This document shows, in pieces, positions 17,890 to 27,227 of a stretch of DNA of 51,419 nucleotides. The DNA comes from Desulfomonilia bacterium (GTDB lineage Bacteria > Desulfobacterota > Desulfomonilia > UBA1062). The notes below the pieces were generated by a model. It ran no database searches. It was not told the origin of the DNA and saw nothing but the letters and a program-made list of their open reading frames with translations. The DNA lies in contig DATCTV010000005.1 of assembly GCA_036567785.1 (NCBI GenBank), forward strand, positions 1-51,419. Direction: 5' to 3'. The translations under genes and the position numbers were made by a program. Position 1 is the first letter of the stretch. Every line of letters begins with the position of its first letter.

Positions 17890-19812
17890 ATGATAAAAGC
17901 GCTATATATCGGCCGTGTGCTGCTTAACGCATTGATCCTTATTTTTTCCTTCCAGATGTTCCGCGTATTCATGCTGACGGTTATCTGGAACCTCAGCTAT
18001 TACCTCCCGGGACCGTACAGCCTGGCGCTCTTTGCCCTGGCAGTCTTCGCCTGTGTCATGCTACTGCCGTTTATTGTGAGATTAGCCGGAACGAGGGGCA
18101 TTATCGCCGTATCGGGATTCGGTATAGTAATTATGAGAATGGCCATGCAGTTCGCCAGCGAGCCGGTATATCTTCTGATCCTTTCAACAGCCGGGATTGT
18201 CATGTTCATGTGGTTTTTCACCGCATGGATACGTTCGGGTCTTGATTTTGACAGGCAATATCCGCCGGTCATGGCAACGGCTTTTCCCATAGCGATACTT
18301 ATGGATGTATGCAGCCGCTCACTGCTCATGTCATATGACCTTGTCTGGAGGAAAAACACATGGGCCCTTATGACAATAGCAGGCGCATCACTTTTAATCC
18401 TGATCCTGCTCTGGCTTACAGCTGTTCGCGGTAAAAACTTCGGTGAAGAAGGTGAACCGGGTTTTCTGCGCTCCCTCCTGGTAACCGGAATAGGCCCCTG
18501 GCTTTATCTGGGCATGACCATTTACCAGAACCCGGCGGCTGCTGTCGGGCATGCAGGGATATCAGACATGCAAATGAATATAATCATATGCATTATAACC
18601 GCATTAGGCGCATTTTCCGGGACTTTTATCGCGCTTAGGCCGCAGAAATTAAGGTTTGCCATCGCATTCCCACTGTCTCTCATACTCATCCTTTCAACCT
18701 GGGGGATAGTCGAGTCAAAAGGTTCGGTGATTTACCTGATTTATGCTGGAGCGCTGGCAATGTGGATGCTGCCGGGGTTTATCCTTGCCGCCGGTCCGGA
18801 AAAAAAGCACGGTATATATGGAACCTCACTGGGAATGTTCCTTGGCTTTATCATCATGCTTGTCCTCATTTTCCTTCATTCAAACTCCGGAATATTCAGC
18901 ATGACGATTGCCGCCTCGGTAATTATCTCAATCGTTGCTATAGCGGCTTCGCTTCTTCAGATCGAGACAGTAAGCTGGAAAAACGTCAAGGCCGGCCTTT
19001 CCATAGCTGGAATCTCCTGTATAGTAGCAATCGGTGCCCTTGACCTGATGATGCTCAAATCGAGTTCTCCCTCGACTTACTGGGTCTTCCCCGGCAACAA
19101 TATACGGGTATTGACATACAACATTCATCAGGGGCTTGACGCCGATGGCGTTATGAATCTTGAAGGAATCATCGGTGAAATTAAGAAGCTGAACCCGGAT
19201 ATAGTCTGCCTGCAGGAGGTAAACAGGGCCCAGGTATCAAACGGGCTTGTTGACTGTCTGATGCCGGTAAGCCATGCCTTGGGAATGCCCTATGTCTTCG
19301 GCGCAAACAGTGACGACGGCCAGTACGGGAATGCAATCCTTACAAGGTATCCTGTAAGGGACTGGGACAATCTGAAGTTTTTCAACAACTCGACTGAAAC
19401 AAGAGGAACTCTGCATGCCGTCATAAAGACAAGGCAGCCGAACGATATGGGCAGTGACCTGAATGTCTTTGTAACCCATCTTGATCATATCGCGGGACCT
19501 TCTAATGTGCGTGAAAAGCAGGCACGCGAGGTGATCGAATTCTTCTCGAAAAGGCCAAGGACAATCATTGCAGGCGATCTGAATGCTGAGCCGGACACAG
19601 CCGAGATGAAGCCTTTTTATGCAGAAGAGTTGAAGGATGCCCTGGAGCCCTTCGGGAAAAAATATGTGAAAACGTTCTGGGAGGGTTATGGCGAACGGGC
19701 AATGAAGCTTGATTATATATTCATATCGAAAGACCTTGTTGCTGTCGATGCCATAATTGACGATTCAAGGGCATCGGACCATAAGCCTGTGGCTATCGAT
19801 ATCAGGAGGTGA
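17890..19812 (+). CDS. Membrane protein fused to an EEP-family hydrolase
   Basis: A 640-residue protein in two halves. Residues 1-375 contain about ten or eleven hydrophobic helices. Residues 390-640 form an endonuclease/exonuclease/phosphatase domain with TYNIHQG, CLQEVN, a central NAILTRYPV, GDLNAEPD and the final SDHKPVAID, so the metal and catalytic residues are complete. Such domains cleave phosphodiesters in nucleic acids, inositol phosphates or sphingolipids; membrane anchoring suggests a lipid or extracellular substrate, but this is inference. The ribosome-binding site is GGAGGG. The next gene begins 6 bp later. Confidence 0.85.
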   Translation: MIKALYIGRVLLNALILIFSFQMFRVFMLTVIWNLSYYLPGPYSLALFALAVFACVMLLPFIVRLAGTRGIIAVSGFGIVIMRMAMQFASEPVYLLILSTAGIVMFMWFFTAWIRSGLDFDRQYPPVMATAFPIAILMDVCSRSLLMSYDLVWRKNTWALMTIAGASLLILILLWLTAVRGKNFGEEGEPGFLRSLLVTGIGPWLYLGMTIYQNPAAAVGHAGISDMQMNIIICIITALGAFSGTFIALRPQKLRFAIAFPLSLILILSTWGIVESKGSVIYLIYAGALAMWMLPGFILAAGPEKKHGIYGTSLGMFLGFIIMLVLIFLHSNSGIFSMTIAASVIISIVAIAASLLQIETVSWKNVKAGLSIAGISCIVAIGALDLMMLKSSSPSTYWVFPGNNIRVLTYNIHQGLDADGVMNLEGIIGEIKKLNPDIVCLQEVNRAQVSNGLVDCLMPVSHALGMPYVFGANSDDGQYGNAILTRYPVRDWDNLKFFNNSTETRGTLHAVIKTRQPNDMGSDLNVFVTHLDHIAGPSNVREKQAREVIEFFSKRPRTIIAGDLNAEPDTAEMKPFYAEELKDALEPFGKKYVKTFWEGYGERAMKLDYIFISKDLVAVDAIIDDSRASDHKPVAIDIRR

Positions 19813-19818
19813 CGGATA

Positions 19819-20502
19819 ATGCCGGGGAAAAAGGCCGCATTCTTCGATTTCGACAAGACTCTTCTGGACTGCGAATCATCAAAGCTGCTGATCGACTGTA
19901 TGAAAAAGAACAGGAGGCATTTTTTCTCCGAGAAGAGGGTTTCCGCTGTTTATATCATGAAACTCATTTTTTTTAACGAGCTTTACAAGCGGCATATCTA
20001 TTCGGACGAGAAGATGGCCCTCCTGCTGATAAGCTTTTTCAAGGGCAGGAGGTTGTCCACTTACGAGGAGATAGCCCCGGGGTTTTACCGTGATTATATA
20101 AAGCCGCACCTCTCGCCAAATATTATGGAGAGGGTTCAATGGCACAGGAATGAGGGAGACCTTCTGGTGCTCATTTCAGCCGGGCTCAGATATATACTGG
20201 ACATAGTGAAAACAGAACTCGGATTTGACCGGCTTTTATGCACCGACCTTGAAACGGGACCCGACGGCATCCTTACAGGAAGGGCTTCAGGGATGCTGTG
20301 CATAAATGAAAACAAGAAAATTCTATGCGAAAAGCTTGCAAGAGAAGAGGGCATAGATCTCAAAGCGTCAAGCGCCTATGGAAACCACCAGTCTGACATT
20401 CCGATGCTCAATACCGTTGGTCATGCATTTGTCGTGGAGCCTACCGGGCCACTGCTCAAGGTTGCGCGTGAAAAAGGCTGGCCTGTGCTGAACTTCAGAT
20501 AA
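19819..20502 (+). CDS. HAD-IB family phosphatase (SerB-like)
   Basis: A 227-residue HAD hydrolase of subfamily IB. Motif I is FFDFDKTLLD (Asp nucleophile and acid/base Asp), motif II is around LVLISAGL, and motif IV is GNHQSDIPML. The length and the phrase FVVEPTGPLLKVAREKGWPV match the subfamily found as stand-alone enzymes or fused to acyltransferases. Phosphoserine or a lipid headgroup phosphate are possible substrates. It sits between the EEP membrane protein and an outer-membrane barrel and overlaps the latter by one base, which hints at envelope lipid metabolism. Confidence 0.88.
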   Translation: MPGKKAAFFDFDKTLLDCESSKLLIDCMKKNRRHFFSEKRVSAVYIMKLIFFNELYKRHIYSDEKMALLLISFFKGRRLSTYEEIAPGFYRDYIKPHLSPNIMERVQWHRNEGDLLVLISAGLRYILDIVKTELGFDRLLCTDLETGPDGILTGRASGMLCINENKKILCEKLAREEGIDLKASSAYGNHQSDIPMLNTVGHAFVVEPTGPLLKVAREKGWPVLNFR

Positions 20503-21692
20503 TGAATATGATCCGGTTCAAGAACTCTCTATATCTGGGGGTGTTATGGTGCGTTATGAATCTGGTTATGACATCCGTGCTCTGGGCCGCAGGCCCGTAC
20601 GAGCCGGAACCGGATAAAACCAGATCCCCTTCAAAGATATATTCGGCCGAAGACGGCTGGTTCGACATCAGCGGTTTCATCGATGAGGCCTATGGTTTTG
20701 CACCTGTCCTGATGCCTATCACTGAGCCTGCTGTCGGTTACGGGGCCGCAGGTGCCCTTGCTTTCATCGACAAGCCAAAAGAGGGCGACTCAGAGGCCGG
20801 TTTCGGCAGGCCAAATATCTCTGTCCTGGGCGGGCTGGGCACTGAGAACGGAACATGGGGCGCATTCGGCGGCGACATAAGGCAATGGCTTGACGATAGT
20901 CTCCAGACTCAGCTCATGCTGGTCTATGCTTCTGTAAATCTTGATTTCTATGGCATCGGGAAAAACGGCATTCTGCAGGCTCATCCGCTCAAATACAATC
21001 TAAAACCTGCAGGCGGAATGCTTAACGCAAGGTATAGACTGGGCAGTTCCCGTGTATGGGCAGGTGTAAGCTATACATTTGCAGAAACGCTTGTGTCATT
21101 CGACGACCCTCCCGATACCCCGTTCCTGCCCGATTTTGAGCGACATTCCCGTATAGGTGGGCTGACGCCATCACTCACTTTCGATTCGAGAGACAATATC
21201 TTCACACCGTTATCCGGAACATACATAGAGGGAACTGCCGGTCTTTACAGCCATGCCCTGGGCGGTGACAGTGAGTTTCAGCTGCTGAGCCTGGACGCCA
21301 TTCAGTATGTGCCTCTTTACCGGACACTGACACTGGGTGTGCGGGGCGGTGCGACATTCAGTTTCAACGATGTGCCTTTTTATATGAAGCCTTATGTCGA
21401 ACTGCGAGGCGCGGCGGCCATGAGATACCAGGGCGATGAAGCCGCGGAAATAGAGGCTGAGCTCAGATGGCAGCTGTGGAAAAGGTTCAGCCTTGTAGGT
21501 TTTGCCGGTACCGGTTCCGCATGGAACGACTTCGGTAAATTCAGCAAGAGCGACAATATCGTGACCGGAGGTGCGGGATTGCGCTATGAACTGGCCCGTA
21601 AATACGGGCTTCATATGGGCATTGACCTGGCATTCGGGCCGGATGATCCGGTCATCTACGTACAGTTCGGCAGCGCATGGCTGCGTCCTTGA
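20502..21692 (+). CDS. BamA/TamA-like outer-membrane beta-barrel protein
   Basis: A 396-residue exported protein with an N-terminal signal (hydrophobic 10-29, ending SVLWAAG). The rest is built of alternating amphipathic strands. GLTPSLTFDSRDNIFTPLSG is the typical surface-antigen motif of the Omp85 C-terminal barrel, and the protein ends in an outer-membrane-type segment. No POTRA domains are present, so it is a barrel-only member. Function is unknown. It ends the long plus-strand run, translationally coupled to the HAD gene, and faces a convergent gene 42 bp away with no obvious terminator. Confidence 0.8.
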   Translation: MNMIRFKNSLYLGVLWCVMNLVMTSVLWAAGPYEPEPDKTRSPSKIYSAEDGWFDISGFIDEAYGFAPVLMPITEPAVGYGAAGALAFIDKPKEGDSEAGFGRPNISVLGGLGTENGTWGAFGGDIRQWLDDSLQTQLMLVYASVNLDFYGIGKNGILQAHPLKYNLKPAGGMLNARYRLGSSRVWAGVSYTFAETLVSFDDPPDTPFLPDFERHSRIGGLTPSLTFDSRDNIFTPLSGTYIEGTAGLYSHALGGDSEFQLLSLDAIQYVPLYRTLTLGVRGGATFSFNDVPFYMKPYVELRGAAAMRYQGDEAAEIEAELRWQLWKRFSLVGFAGTGSAWNDFGKFSKSDNIVTGGAGLRYELARKYGLHMGIDLAFGPDDPVIYVQFGSAWLRP

Positions 21693-21734
21693 AGCTATTC
21701 CGCCTCGGAATCAAATGGTGTTCCGGTTAAAGAA

Positions 21735-23168
21735 CTACATCGGAACTGACTTCAGGTTCTTTTTTGTTTCGAGGTAAGCTCTGTATTTCTTGATCAGCGT
21801 TTTGACTGCTGACGCAATGAGACTCCTTGTGAAGCGGTTCTGCACCAGAATGCTATGATATAGCATGGCAAACAGCTTTATCCGTATCCGGTCGCTCCGG
21901 TTTGCTTCAGGAAGAGGTTTCTCTATGTCAACGGGTCTGGGAAAAAATCGCTTTGAAGAAAAGGGCCATTTGAGAAGGAGATTTGTGGTGACGGCCAGGA
22001 TATCCCATGCCCGTTCATCGTGCCTGTGAACCGGTGTTTCTCCGGCCGCCATCTGAACAAGTTCGATGGGAAGATATATGTCGAGTCTGCTGTTTGTGAG
22101 CACTTTGATTAGCGAGAGGAATGCGCAGCAGCCCGGACACGGAACGACAAGGATATCCGCGCCTGTCGCCTCTGCCTCCTGCAGCCTGAGATAAAGGCTG
22201 TGCAGAAGGTTGAGAAGTGTATGCAGAGGATTTCCGGAATCAGGCCCGAAAAGTGTCGGGACGGTTCCGGCCCAGCCGCAGCACAGGGCATTTTCTCTTG
22301 TATGCCTCATTTCCACGATTGTTGCGCCCGTGTGCTCGAGTATTTCACGGGTGACATCAGGAAGTTTTCCATCCACATATCTGCCGCAGCAGTTGTCGTG
22401 GACTGTGACCGTCCTCTTCAATCTGTTTTTTACCTGTATCTTCCCGCTCTTCAGTCTCTCAAGAATCCAGTTGTCAAGAAGTTCGACTTCAAAATTGAAA
22501 TTTATGCCGAATTTCCTGGGAAGGACATCGGTGAACATCGAGGCTTCGACTACCATGAAACAGTACATCTTCTCGATGCCCATGCCCTCGAACTTTTCTT
22601 TGGCAAGCCTGCCCAGGCGCTCTGCCTCCTCGAAAAAACCGATCCTGTAGGCGTCTTCGCCTATTCCGAACATGCAGTCACTGCCGGCGATTGCTGGCTT
22701 GAGTTCGTCCAGGAGTGAAGTCCGGGCGATATACGGCAGGAGATTATTATAAAAGCCTGTAAGGAGTATCTCCTTTCTCGGGTTCTTAAGGTTTTTCTCC
22801 CATGAACGCACAAGCGACAGCTCGTCATCCTTCATCAGCACCCTGGTGGATGTCCACATGTTCTCGGGCTCGTTGGGGAAAATAAACCTTGCCATGTGTG
22901 GGAGGCCGCATGCCCTGCCTGTTTTGTTATGGTGCTCCAGAATAAGCCCGTAGGGATCGGCATTCTGAGGGCAGACAAATGCGCAGGCGTTGCATGTGAC
23001 GCAATGCTGAAGAACCAGGGACGAATCTGTATCACCATCAATAAGTTTGCTTATTTCCTTTTTAGCCTCGCTCTCGGAAAGTTCGAGCACAGGACAATGC
23101 TCAAGGCATATCCCGCAGCGGTCGCACAAATCTTCACGAAAAAAACGGAAACCGGATTTTGCACTCAT
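21735..23168 (-). CDS. Iron-sulfur oxidoreductase with CCG domain
   Basis: A 477-residue protein. The N-terminus holds two 4Fe-4S motifs (CDRCGICLEHCP and CVTCNACAFVCP). The middle and C-terminal part resembles heterodisulfide reductase HdrD/GlpC: a CCG-type motif at DNCCGRYVDGK with NALCCGWAG, and a further VPCPGCCAFLS. Such proteins pass electrons between a flavin dehydrogenase and quinone or disulfide. It stands alone here with no flavoprotein beside it, so its partner is unknown. The C-terminal 100 residues are basic and helical with no recognised domain. The ribosome-binding site is GGAGGA. Confidence 0.85.
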   Translation of the reverse strand: MSAKSGFRFFREDLCDRCGICLEHCPVLELSESEAKKEISKLIDGDTDSSLVLQHCVTCNACAFVCPQNADPYGLILEHHNKTGRACGLPHMARFIFPNEPENMWTSTRVLMKDDELSLVRSWEKNLKNPRKEILLTGFYNNLLPYIARTSLLDELKPAIAGSDCMFGIGEDAYRIGFFEEAERLGRLAKEKFEGMGIEKMYCFMVVEASMFTDVLPRKFGINFNFEVELLDNWILERLKSGKIQVKNRLKRTVTVHDNCCGRYVDGKLPDVTREILEHTGATIVEMRHTRENALCCGWAGTVPTLFGPDSGNPLHTLLNLLHSLYLRLQEAEATGADILVVPCPGCCAFLSLIKVLTNSRLDIYLPIELVQMAAGETPVHRHDERAWDILAVTTNLLLKWPFSSKRFFPRPVDIEKPLPEANRSDRIRIKLFAMLYHSILVQNRFTRSLIASAVKTLIKKYRAYLETKKNLKSVPM

Positions 23169-23267
23169 TCAATATGTCCTCCAATTGTCATAATTGTCAG
23201 AAGCCGTCTTAAACATGGTTCATCACAGGCAAGCTTATTTTTATCAAGCGTTCTGAAACAACTGACC

Positions 23268-23295
23268 TTGTCAATTCATCATATCAGGGTATATT
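23268..23295 (+). promoter_or_regulatory. Putative sigma-70 promoter for the repeat lipoprotein
   Basis: TTGTCA and TATATT are separated by 16 bp, about 160 bp before the lipoprotein start codon, in an AT-rich stretch. The long untranslated leader it implies shows no clear fold. Confidence 0.35.
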
Positions 23296-23454
23296 TTTCT
23301 ATCATTATCATAAGAAACATGGAAAATATATTCCAAGTACATAGATTAAAGAGCCTTATATCAATAAGTTATATAAGGAACGACTATTGCATATAATTTC
23401 ATGAGAACTGAATCAATATTTCTGTCCGGTTTATTTAAGAGGAGGAAATAAATT

Positions 23455-24858
23455 ATGAGAAAAAGAGTCATAATATATACGATAATATTAATAACCGGCA
23501 TTTTCATATCATGTGGAGGCGGCGGCGGAGGCGGCGGTTCTGATGCAGGAGGAGAATCCGGCAGGAAATATACTTTAACTGCAAGTGTTGTAGGCGGGAA
23601 CGGTTCTGTCACCCCGGCATCCGGGACATATGACGAGGGCGCGGTTGTTTCCCTTAACGCATCACCTGCTGCCGGTTATCAGGTGAAGGCCTGGAGCGGC
23701 ACTGATGACGATACATCAAAAAACAATACAAATACCGTAACCATGAACGCCAATCGTACGGTGACTGTGGAATTCCAGTCTGTAAATGCAGGAAATATTT
23801 CCAGGGAGCAGGCTCAGGATGTCCTTTATGCAGCCTATGCGGGCATCGGGTACAACACTGTTAAGAGCGATACAGATGATGACGAGGCCCTTTACAATAT
23901 AATGTTCGACAGTCTGAATTCTTTAATGGGAAATTTCGTTAACGAGATTTTTTTAAAGCAGCTTACGATACCAATAATACTGAATATGGTTATTAACGAG
24001 GTGACCTTTAAGTATACACCTGCACCAGCCGGGATTTCCTCAGCGGAAATGACTGTAAAGATAGGCAATGTCGATGTTGCTGAAGTAATGGTTACAGGTA
24101 AATTCGCATTTGATTTTAATTCAAAAATGAAGGTGAAATTCAATTCTGACGGATATGCTTATGATGGTGTTGTTTACAAGGGAAGCGCAACTGATTTTGA
24201 AGCGGAAATGTCAGGTTCTCTTAAAGGGGAGGGGATGAATACATCAGGCAGGAAGATCACTCCAAATTTTGATACAGTGAATATTTCAGCACACAATACG
24301 CTTTCAGCCGGATATTCCGGATATAGTGTGAATTATGGTGAATGGAACATTTCCTATGCCTTGAAAGATGATACTTATAACCTTTATATTGCACCTATAA
24401 TAGGAGAGGCTTTGAAGCCCGGGGATTATATAGATATAAGGAATTATAAATTGGACGGGAACTTCGATATCAATAAGAATGGTATGCATTCCTATTATAT
24501 GAATGTTCAGTATGGACAGCTGGATCTTGACTTTAATTACGGAGGTGGAAAGTTTATTGCGCTCACAGGTGATGTGAGTGTTCCGAGCCTGGGTGGTCAG
24601 AAGGTCTCAGTTAATTCGGCAGGGACCGAAATGCTGACCGGGAATATCCTGAATCTGATTTCCAATATAATTTTGGGTCAGGTGAACATCAATGATTTTA
24701 TCAGGCGTAATGATAATGGTGCCTGGATCAGTGGCAAGCTGAAAATTAAGCCTGTTAACAGCGAGATTACAGCAACCTTCAATAATGACGGATCGGTTCA
24801 GTTCCCGGATGGTCCCGCTGTTGCAAACTGGCAGGATGCACTGGATCCTGTCAAGTAG
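23455..24858 (+). CDS. Glycine-rich lipoprotein with a bacterial repeat domain
   Basis: A 467-residue lipoprotein. The signal ends in IFISC (Cys22), followed by a run of eight glycines that acts as a flexible linker. Residues 40-104 form one divergent InlB-type B repeat (YTLTASVVGGNGSVTPASGT, then AGYQVKAWSGTDDD and NRTVTVEF), a small beta-grasp module common in secreted proteins. The remaining 350 residues alternate polar and hydrophobic positions and look all-beta; I do not recognise the family. Cell-surface binding is a guess. The ribosome-binding site GAGGAGG is strong. It converges on the methyltransferase gene with 53 bp between. Confidence 0.75.
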   Translation: MRKRVIIYTIILITGIFISCGGGGGGGGSDAGGESGRKYTLTASVVGGNGSVTPASGTYDEGAVVSLNASPAAGYQVKAWSGTDDDTSKNNTNTVTMNANRTVTVEFQSVNAGNISREQAQDVLYAAYAGIGYNTVKSDTDDDEALYNIMFDSLNSLMGNFVNEIFLKQLTIPIILNMVINEVTFKYTPAPAGISSAEMTVKIGNVDVAEVMVTGKFAFDFNSKMKVKFNSDGYAYDGVVYKGSATDFEAEMSGSLKGEGMNTSGRKITPNFDTVNISAHNTLSAGYSGYSVNYGEWNISYALKDDTYNLYIAPIIGEALKPGDYIDIRNYKLDGNFDINKNGMHSYYMNVQYGQLDLDFNYGGGKFIALTGDVSVPSLGGQKVSVNSAGTEMLTGNILNLISNIILGQVNINDFIRRNDNGAWISGKLKIKPVNSEITATFNNDGSVQFPDGPAVANWQDALDPVK

Positions 24859-24911
24859 ACTGAACATCCGAGCCATGATACTTTTTCTTGAATCAGAATA
24901 AGATTTTCAGG

Positions 24912-25580
24912 CTACTGCTTTATCCAGAGTGCGGCTGCAAAGGCGCCCGAATCGAGTCCGGCTGCGTATCCTTTTTTTTCGATCTCTACTGCTTTATCAG
25001 GCTCAGCATTATCGGAAAAGTGTATGGCTGTTCCTGTAATGCACTTGAAAGGAAGAAGCCCTGCGAGTTCATCGGGCGAGCGGAAAATCGCATGCATGAA
25101 TATGCCGCCTTCTTTCTCTGCGTCTTTCTTTCTTTTTTCAGCCCACGGGCTAAGGCTGTTGAGCGTTGCTGCAACAATGGCCCCTCCAGGTTTTGTAACC
25201 CTTTCAAGTTCGCTTAAGGCAAGGGCTGCGTCTTTGATGAATTCGATTGCAGTAATCGTCACCGTCTTGTCGAAGGTGCAGTCTTTAAAAGGCAGTTTCA
25301 GCATATCCGCGCAGACACATTTGAATGAGTTTCCGGTTTTGCGCAAGGCCTTTTTCAGCATCGGTCTTGATATGTCAAGACCAGTGATTGATGCTCCTTT
25401 GTTGATTATGTCAGATGTGAATATCCCGGTCCCGCAGCCGGCATCGAGAATATGCTCGCCTCTTTGAGGTTTGAGCATCTTGAGGATAAGGTCTAACTCG
25501 AACTCTTTGATCAGTTTTCCCAGAGGTGTTGAAAACCAGTTTTCGTAATCATCGGGCCAATTGTCGAAGAGTTCGGGCAT
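24912..25580 (-). CDS. Class I SAM-dependent methyltransferase
   Basis: A 222-residue methyltransferase with the SAM-binding loop LDAGCGTGIFT, the acidic residue at GLDIS, and the post-II and post-III segments MLKLPFKDCTFDKTVT and LERVTKPGGAIV of UbiE/Methyltransf_11 proteins. The substrate is unknown. It is the last gene of the isoprenoid operon, 15 bp after the IspH fusion, so a prenylated small molecule or quinone is a reasonable guess. It is not close enough in sequence for me to call it UbiE/MenG. Confidence 0.85.
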   Translation of the reverse strand: MPELFDNWPDDYENWFSTPLGKLIKEFELDLILKMLKPQRGEHILDAGCGTGIFTSDIINKGASITGLDISRPMLKKALRKTGNSFKCVCADMLKLPFKDCTFDKTVTITAIEFIKDAALALSELERVTKPGGAIVAATLNSLSPWAEKRKKDAEKEGGIFMHAIFRSPDELAGLLPFKCITGTAIHFSDNAEPDKAVEIEKKGYAAGLDSGAFAAALWIKQ

Positions 25581-25595
25581 ATCTTATTTGCCGGG

Positions 25596-27224
25596 CTACA
25601 TCATGGTCACGCGCCACAGAAGGCCCATGGCGGGAATTATGAACCACAGCGATTTGACATAGACCAGATAAAGCCTGCTGTCGAAGATTATATGATCGTT
25701 GTAGATGTCTATTCCTTTGGCCAGGAAGAAGAGCGAGGGCAGAAGCCCGTATGCAAGAGCTGGCGTGAGTTTCAGCGGAAATCCCAGGAACAGGATCAGG
25801 GCAAGGCCCATGATAGTATATTCCATGACCATTATGCCGCGGGTTTCGCTGATGTATCTGGCAAGGCTGAGACGCCCCATGATGGCGTCCCGTTCCATGT
25901 TCTTGAGTCCTACGAGAATATCGGACCCCAGATACTGAACAGATGCAAATATCGTCAGAAGAAGAATGCCCGGTTTTGCAGGTGCAGCCATCATGCTTAA
26001 CGGGACGATTATGGAGACCAGAAGAAAGAGCACCAGACCGTAGATGCTCCTCATGTAATCCTTGATCCTTATGGTGCTGAGGATGGGTCTTAAGAGGGAA
26101 ACGCCCGCTGCAAGTATTCCGGCGGCGAAACCGGAGCCTATTATGGATACCGATATGGCCAGGCCCGTGCATATGCTCCACCTTATGAACATGTTGAAAT
26201 CCCACTTGAAGTCAAGGGTGGCGAATGCGAGGAAGAAAACGGTCAGGAAAATATCCCATTTATAATTAAGGTCACAGAACACCAGGGCGGCCATTGCTAT
26301 GCCCACGGCGCCCAGAGAGGTTGCAAAAGGTGTTTTGGCAATCAGGTTGAGCGTCTTGTTTTTTATGCCGGAGGACTTGTCGATCGTTCGGAGGTTCTCA
26401 ATGCATTCCTCTATTACCCATTGAGGGGTTGAAGCACCTGCAATGATAGCCACGTTGTGCATATCGTGCGTATCCAGGTTCTTGAGCATTTCAGAGCTTT
26501 CCACTCTTATAACGTGGCGGTTCTGCTTCTGAGCGAGTTCCGCAAGCCTTTTCGTGTTTGCGGAATTTCTGCCGCCTATGACGATAAACGTATCGTGGTC
26601 TTTTGAAAGGTCTTCGACCTCCTTCTGCCTGTCCACTGTCGAACGGCAGATGGTATCGTTTATGTCGAGGACCTCGGCCCGGTCCTTGAGGACTTTAAGT
26701 ATCTCTTTGTAAAGGGCGACATCGAATGTTGTCTGGGCAACGACAGCCAGCCGTTTCACAGCAGGGACGGCCTTCGCGTCCTCCAGGCTCTGTACGGGTA
26801 TGCCTTTCCCGCCGGCAACTCCCAGATGGGCCTCCATCTCTGGGTGATCCCTGTCGCCGACGATTACTATGGCATCGGCGTTTTTTGCAGCCTTTTTGAT
26901 GATTGCATGTACCTTGAGCACCATGGGGCAGGTGGCGTCGATTACCCGCACACCGCGCTCTTTCAGGACGCCTTTTTTTTCAGGAGAGATGCCGTGAGCA
27001 CGGATAATCGCTATATCACCGGATTTGAGCTTCGGGTCGAGTATGTCATTGACGATGCCTATGCCCCTTCTGGAGATGGCGTCAATGACCTGAGGATTAT
27101 GAATTATCGGGCCAACAGTAAATATTCTAGCTCCCGGATTTTTCTGCCTGATCTTGAAGGTTACATCAATAGCCCTTCTTACACCGAAGCAGAACCCGGC
27201 ATGCCTGGCAATTGTAATTTTCAT
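25596..27224 (-). CDS. ispH: IspH fused to a UbiA-like membrane domain
   Basis: A 542-residue fusion. Residues 1-285 are 4-hydroxy-3-methylbut-2-enyl diphosphate reductase, the last step of the MEP pathway. All three cluster cysteines (Cys12, Cys99, Cys193), His42, His77, His127, Glu129, the Thr165/166 pair and SANT are present. Ordinary IspH ends there at about 280-310 residues. Residues 295-542 add about eight membrane helices. In these, SDILVGLKNMERDAIMGR (434-451) resembles the second aspartate motif of UbiA prenyltransferases (Asp435, Asp446), while the usual first NDxxDxxxD motif is absent. IspH makes IPP and DMAPP; a membrane prenyltransferase-like tail would tie it to prenyl use. The IspH part is certain, the UbiA relation moderate. 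Confidence 0.9.
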   Translation of the reverse strand: MKITIARHAGFCFGVRRAIDVTFKIRQKNPGARIFTVGPIIHNPQVIDAISRRGIGIVNDILDPKLKSGDIAIIRAHGISPEKKGVLKERGVRVIDATCPMVLKVHAIIKKAAKNADAIVIVGDRDHPEMEAHLGVAGGKGIPVQSLEDAKAVPAVKRLAVVAQTTFDVALYKEILKVLKDRAEVLDINDTICRSTVDRQKEVEDLSKDHDTFIVIGGRNSANTKRLAELAQKQNRHVIRVESSEMLKNLDTHDMHNVAIIAGASTPQWVIEECIENLRTIDKSSGIKNKTLNLIAKTPFATSLGAVGIAMAALVFCDLNYKWDIFLTVFFLAFATLDFKWDFNMFIRWSICTGLAISVSIIGSGFAAGILAAGVSLLRPILSTIRIKDYMRSIYGLVLFLLVSIIVPLSMMAAPAKPGILLLTIFASVQYLGSDILVGLKNMERDAIMGRLSLARYISETRGIMVMEYTIMGLALILFLGFPLKLTPALAYGLLPSLFFLAKGIDIYNDHIIFDSRLYLVYVKSLWFIIPAMGLLWRVTMM

Positions 27225-27227
27225 CCA

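Noticed and set aside
22200-22718. A 172-codon plus-strand frame
   Set aside because: Antisense to the CCG iron-sulfur gene, which has clear motifs in its own frame.
25549-26205. A 218-codon, histidine-rich minus-strand frame
   Set aside because: It lies in another frame over the C-terminal half of the IspH fusion, whose membrane-helix codons explain the odd composition.
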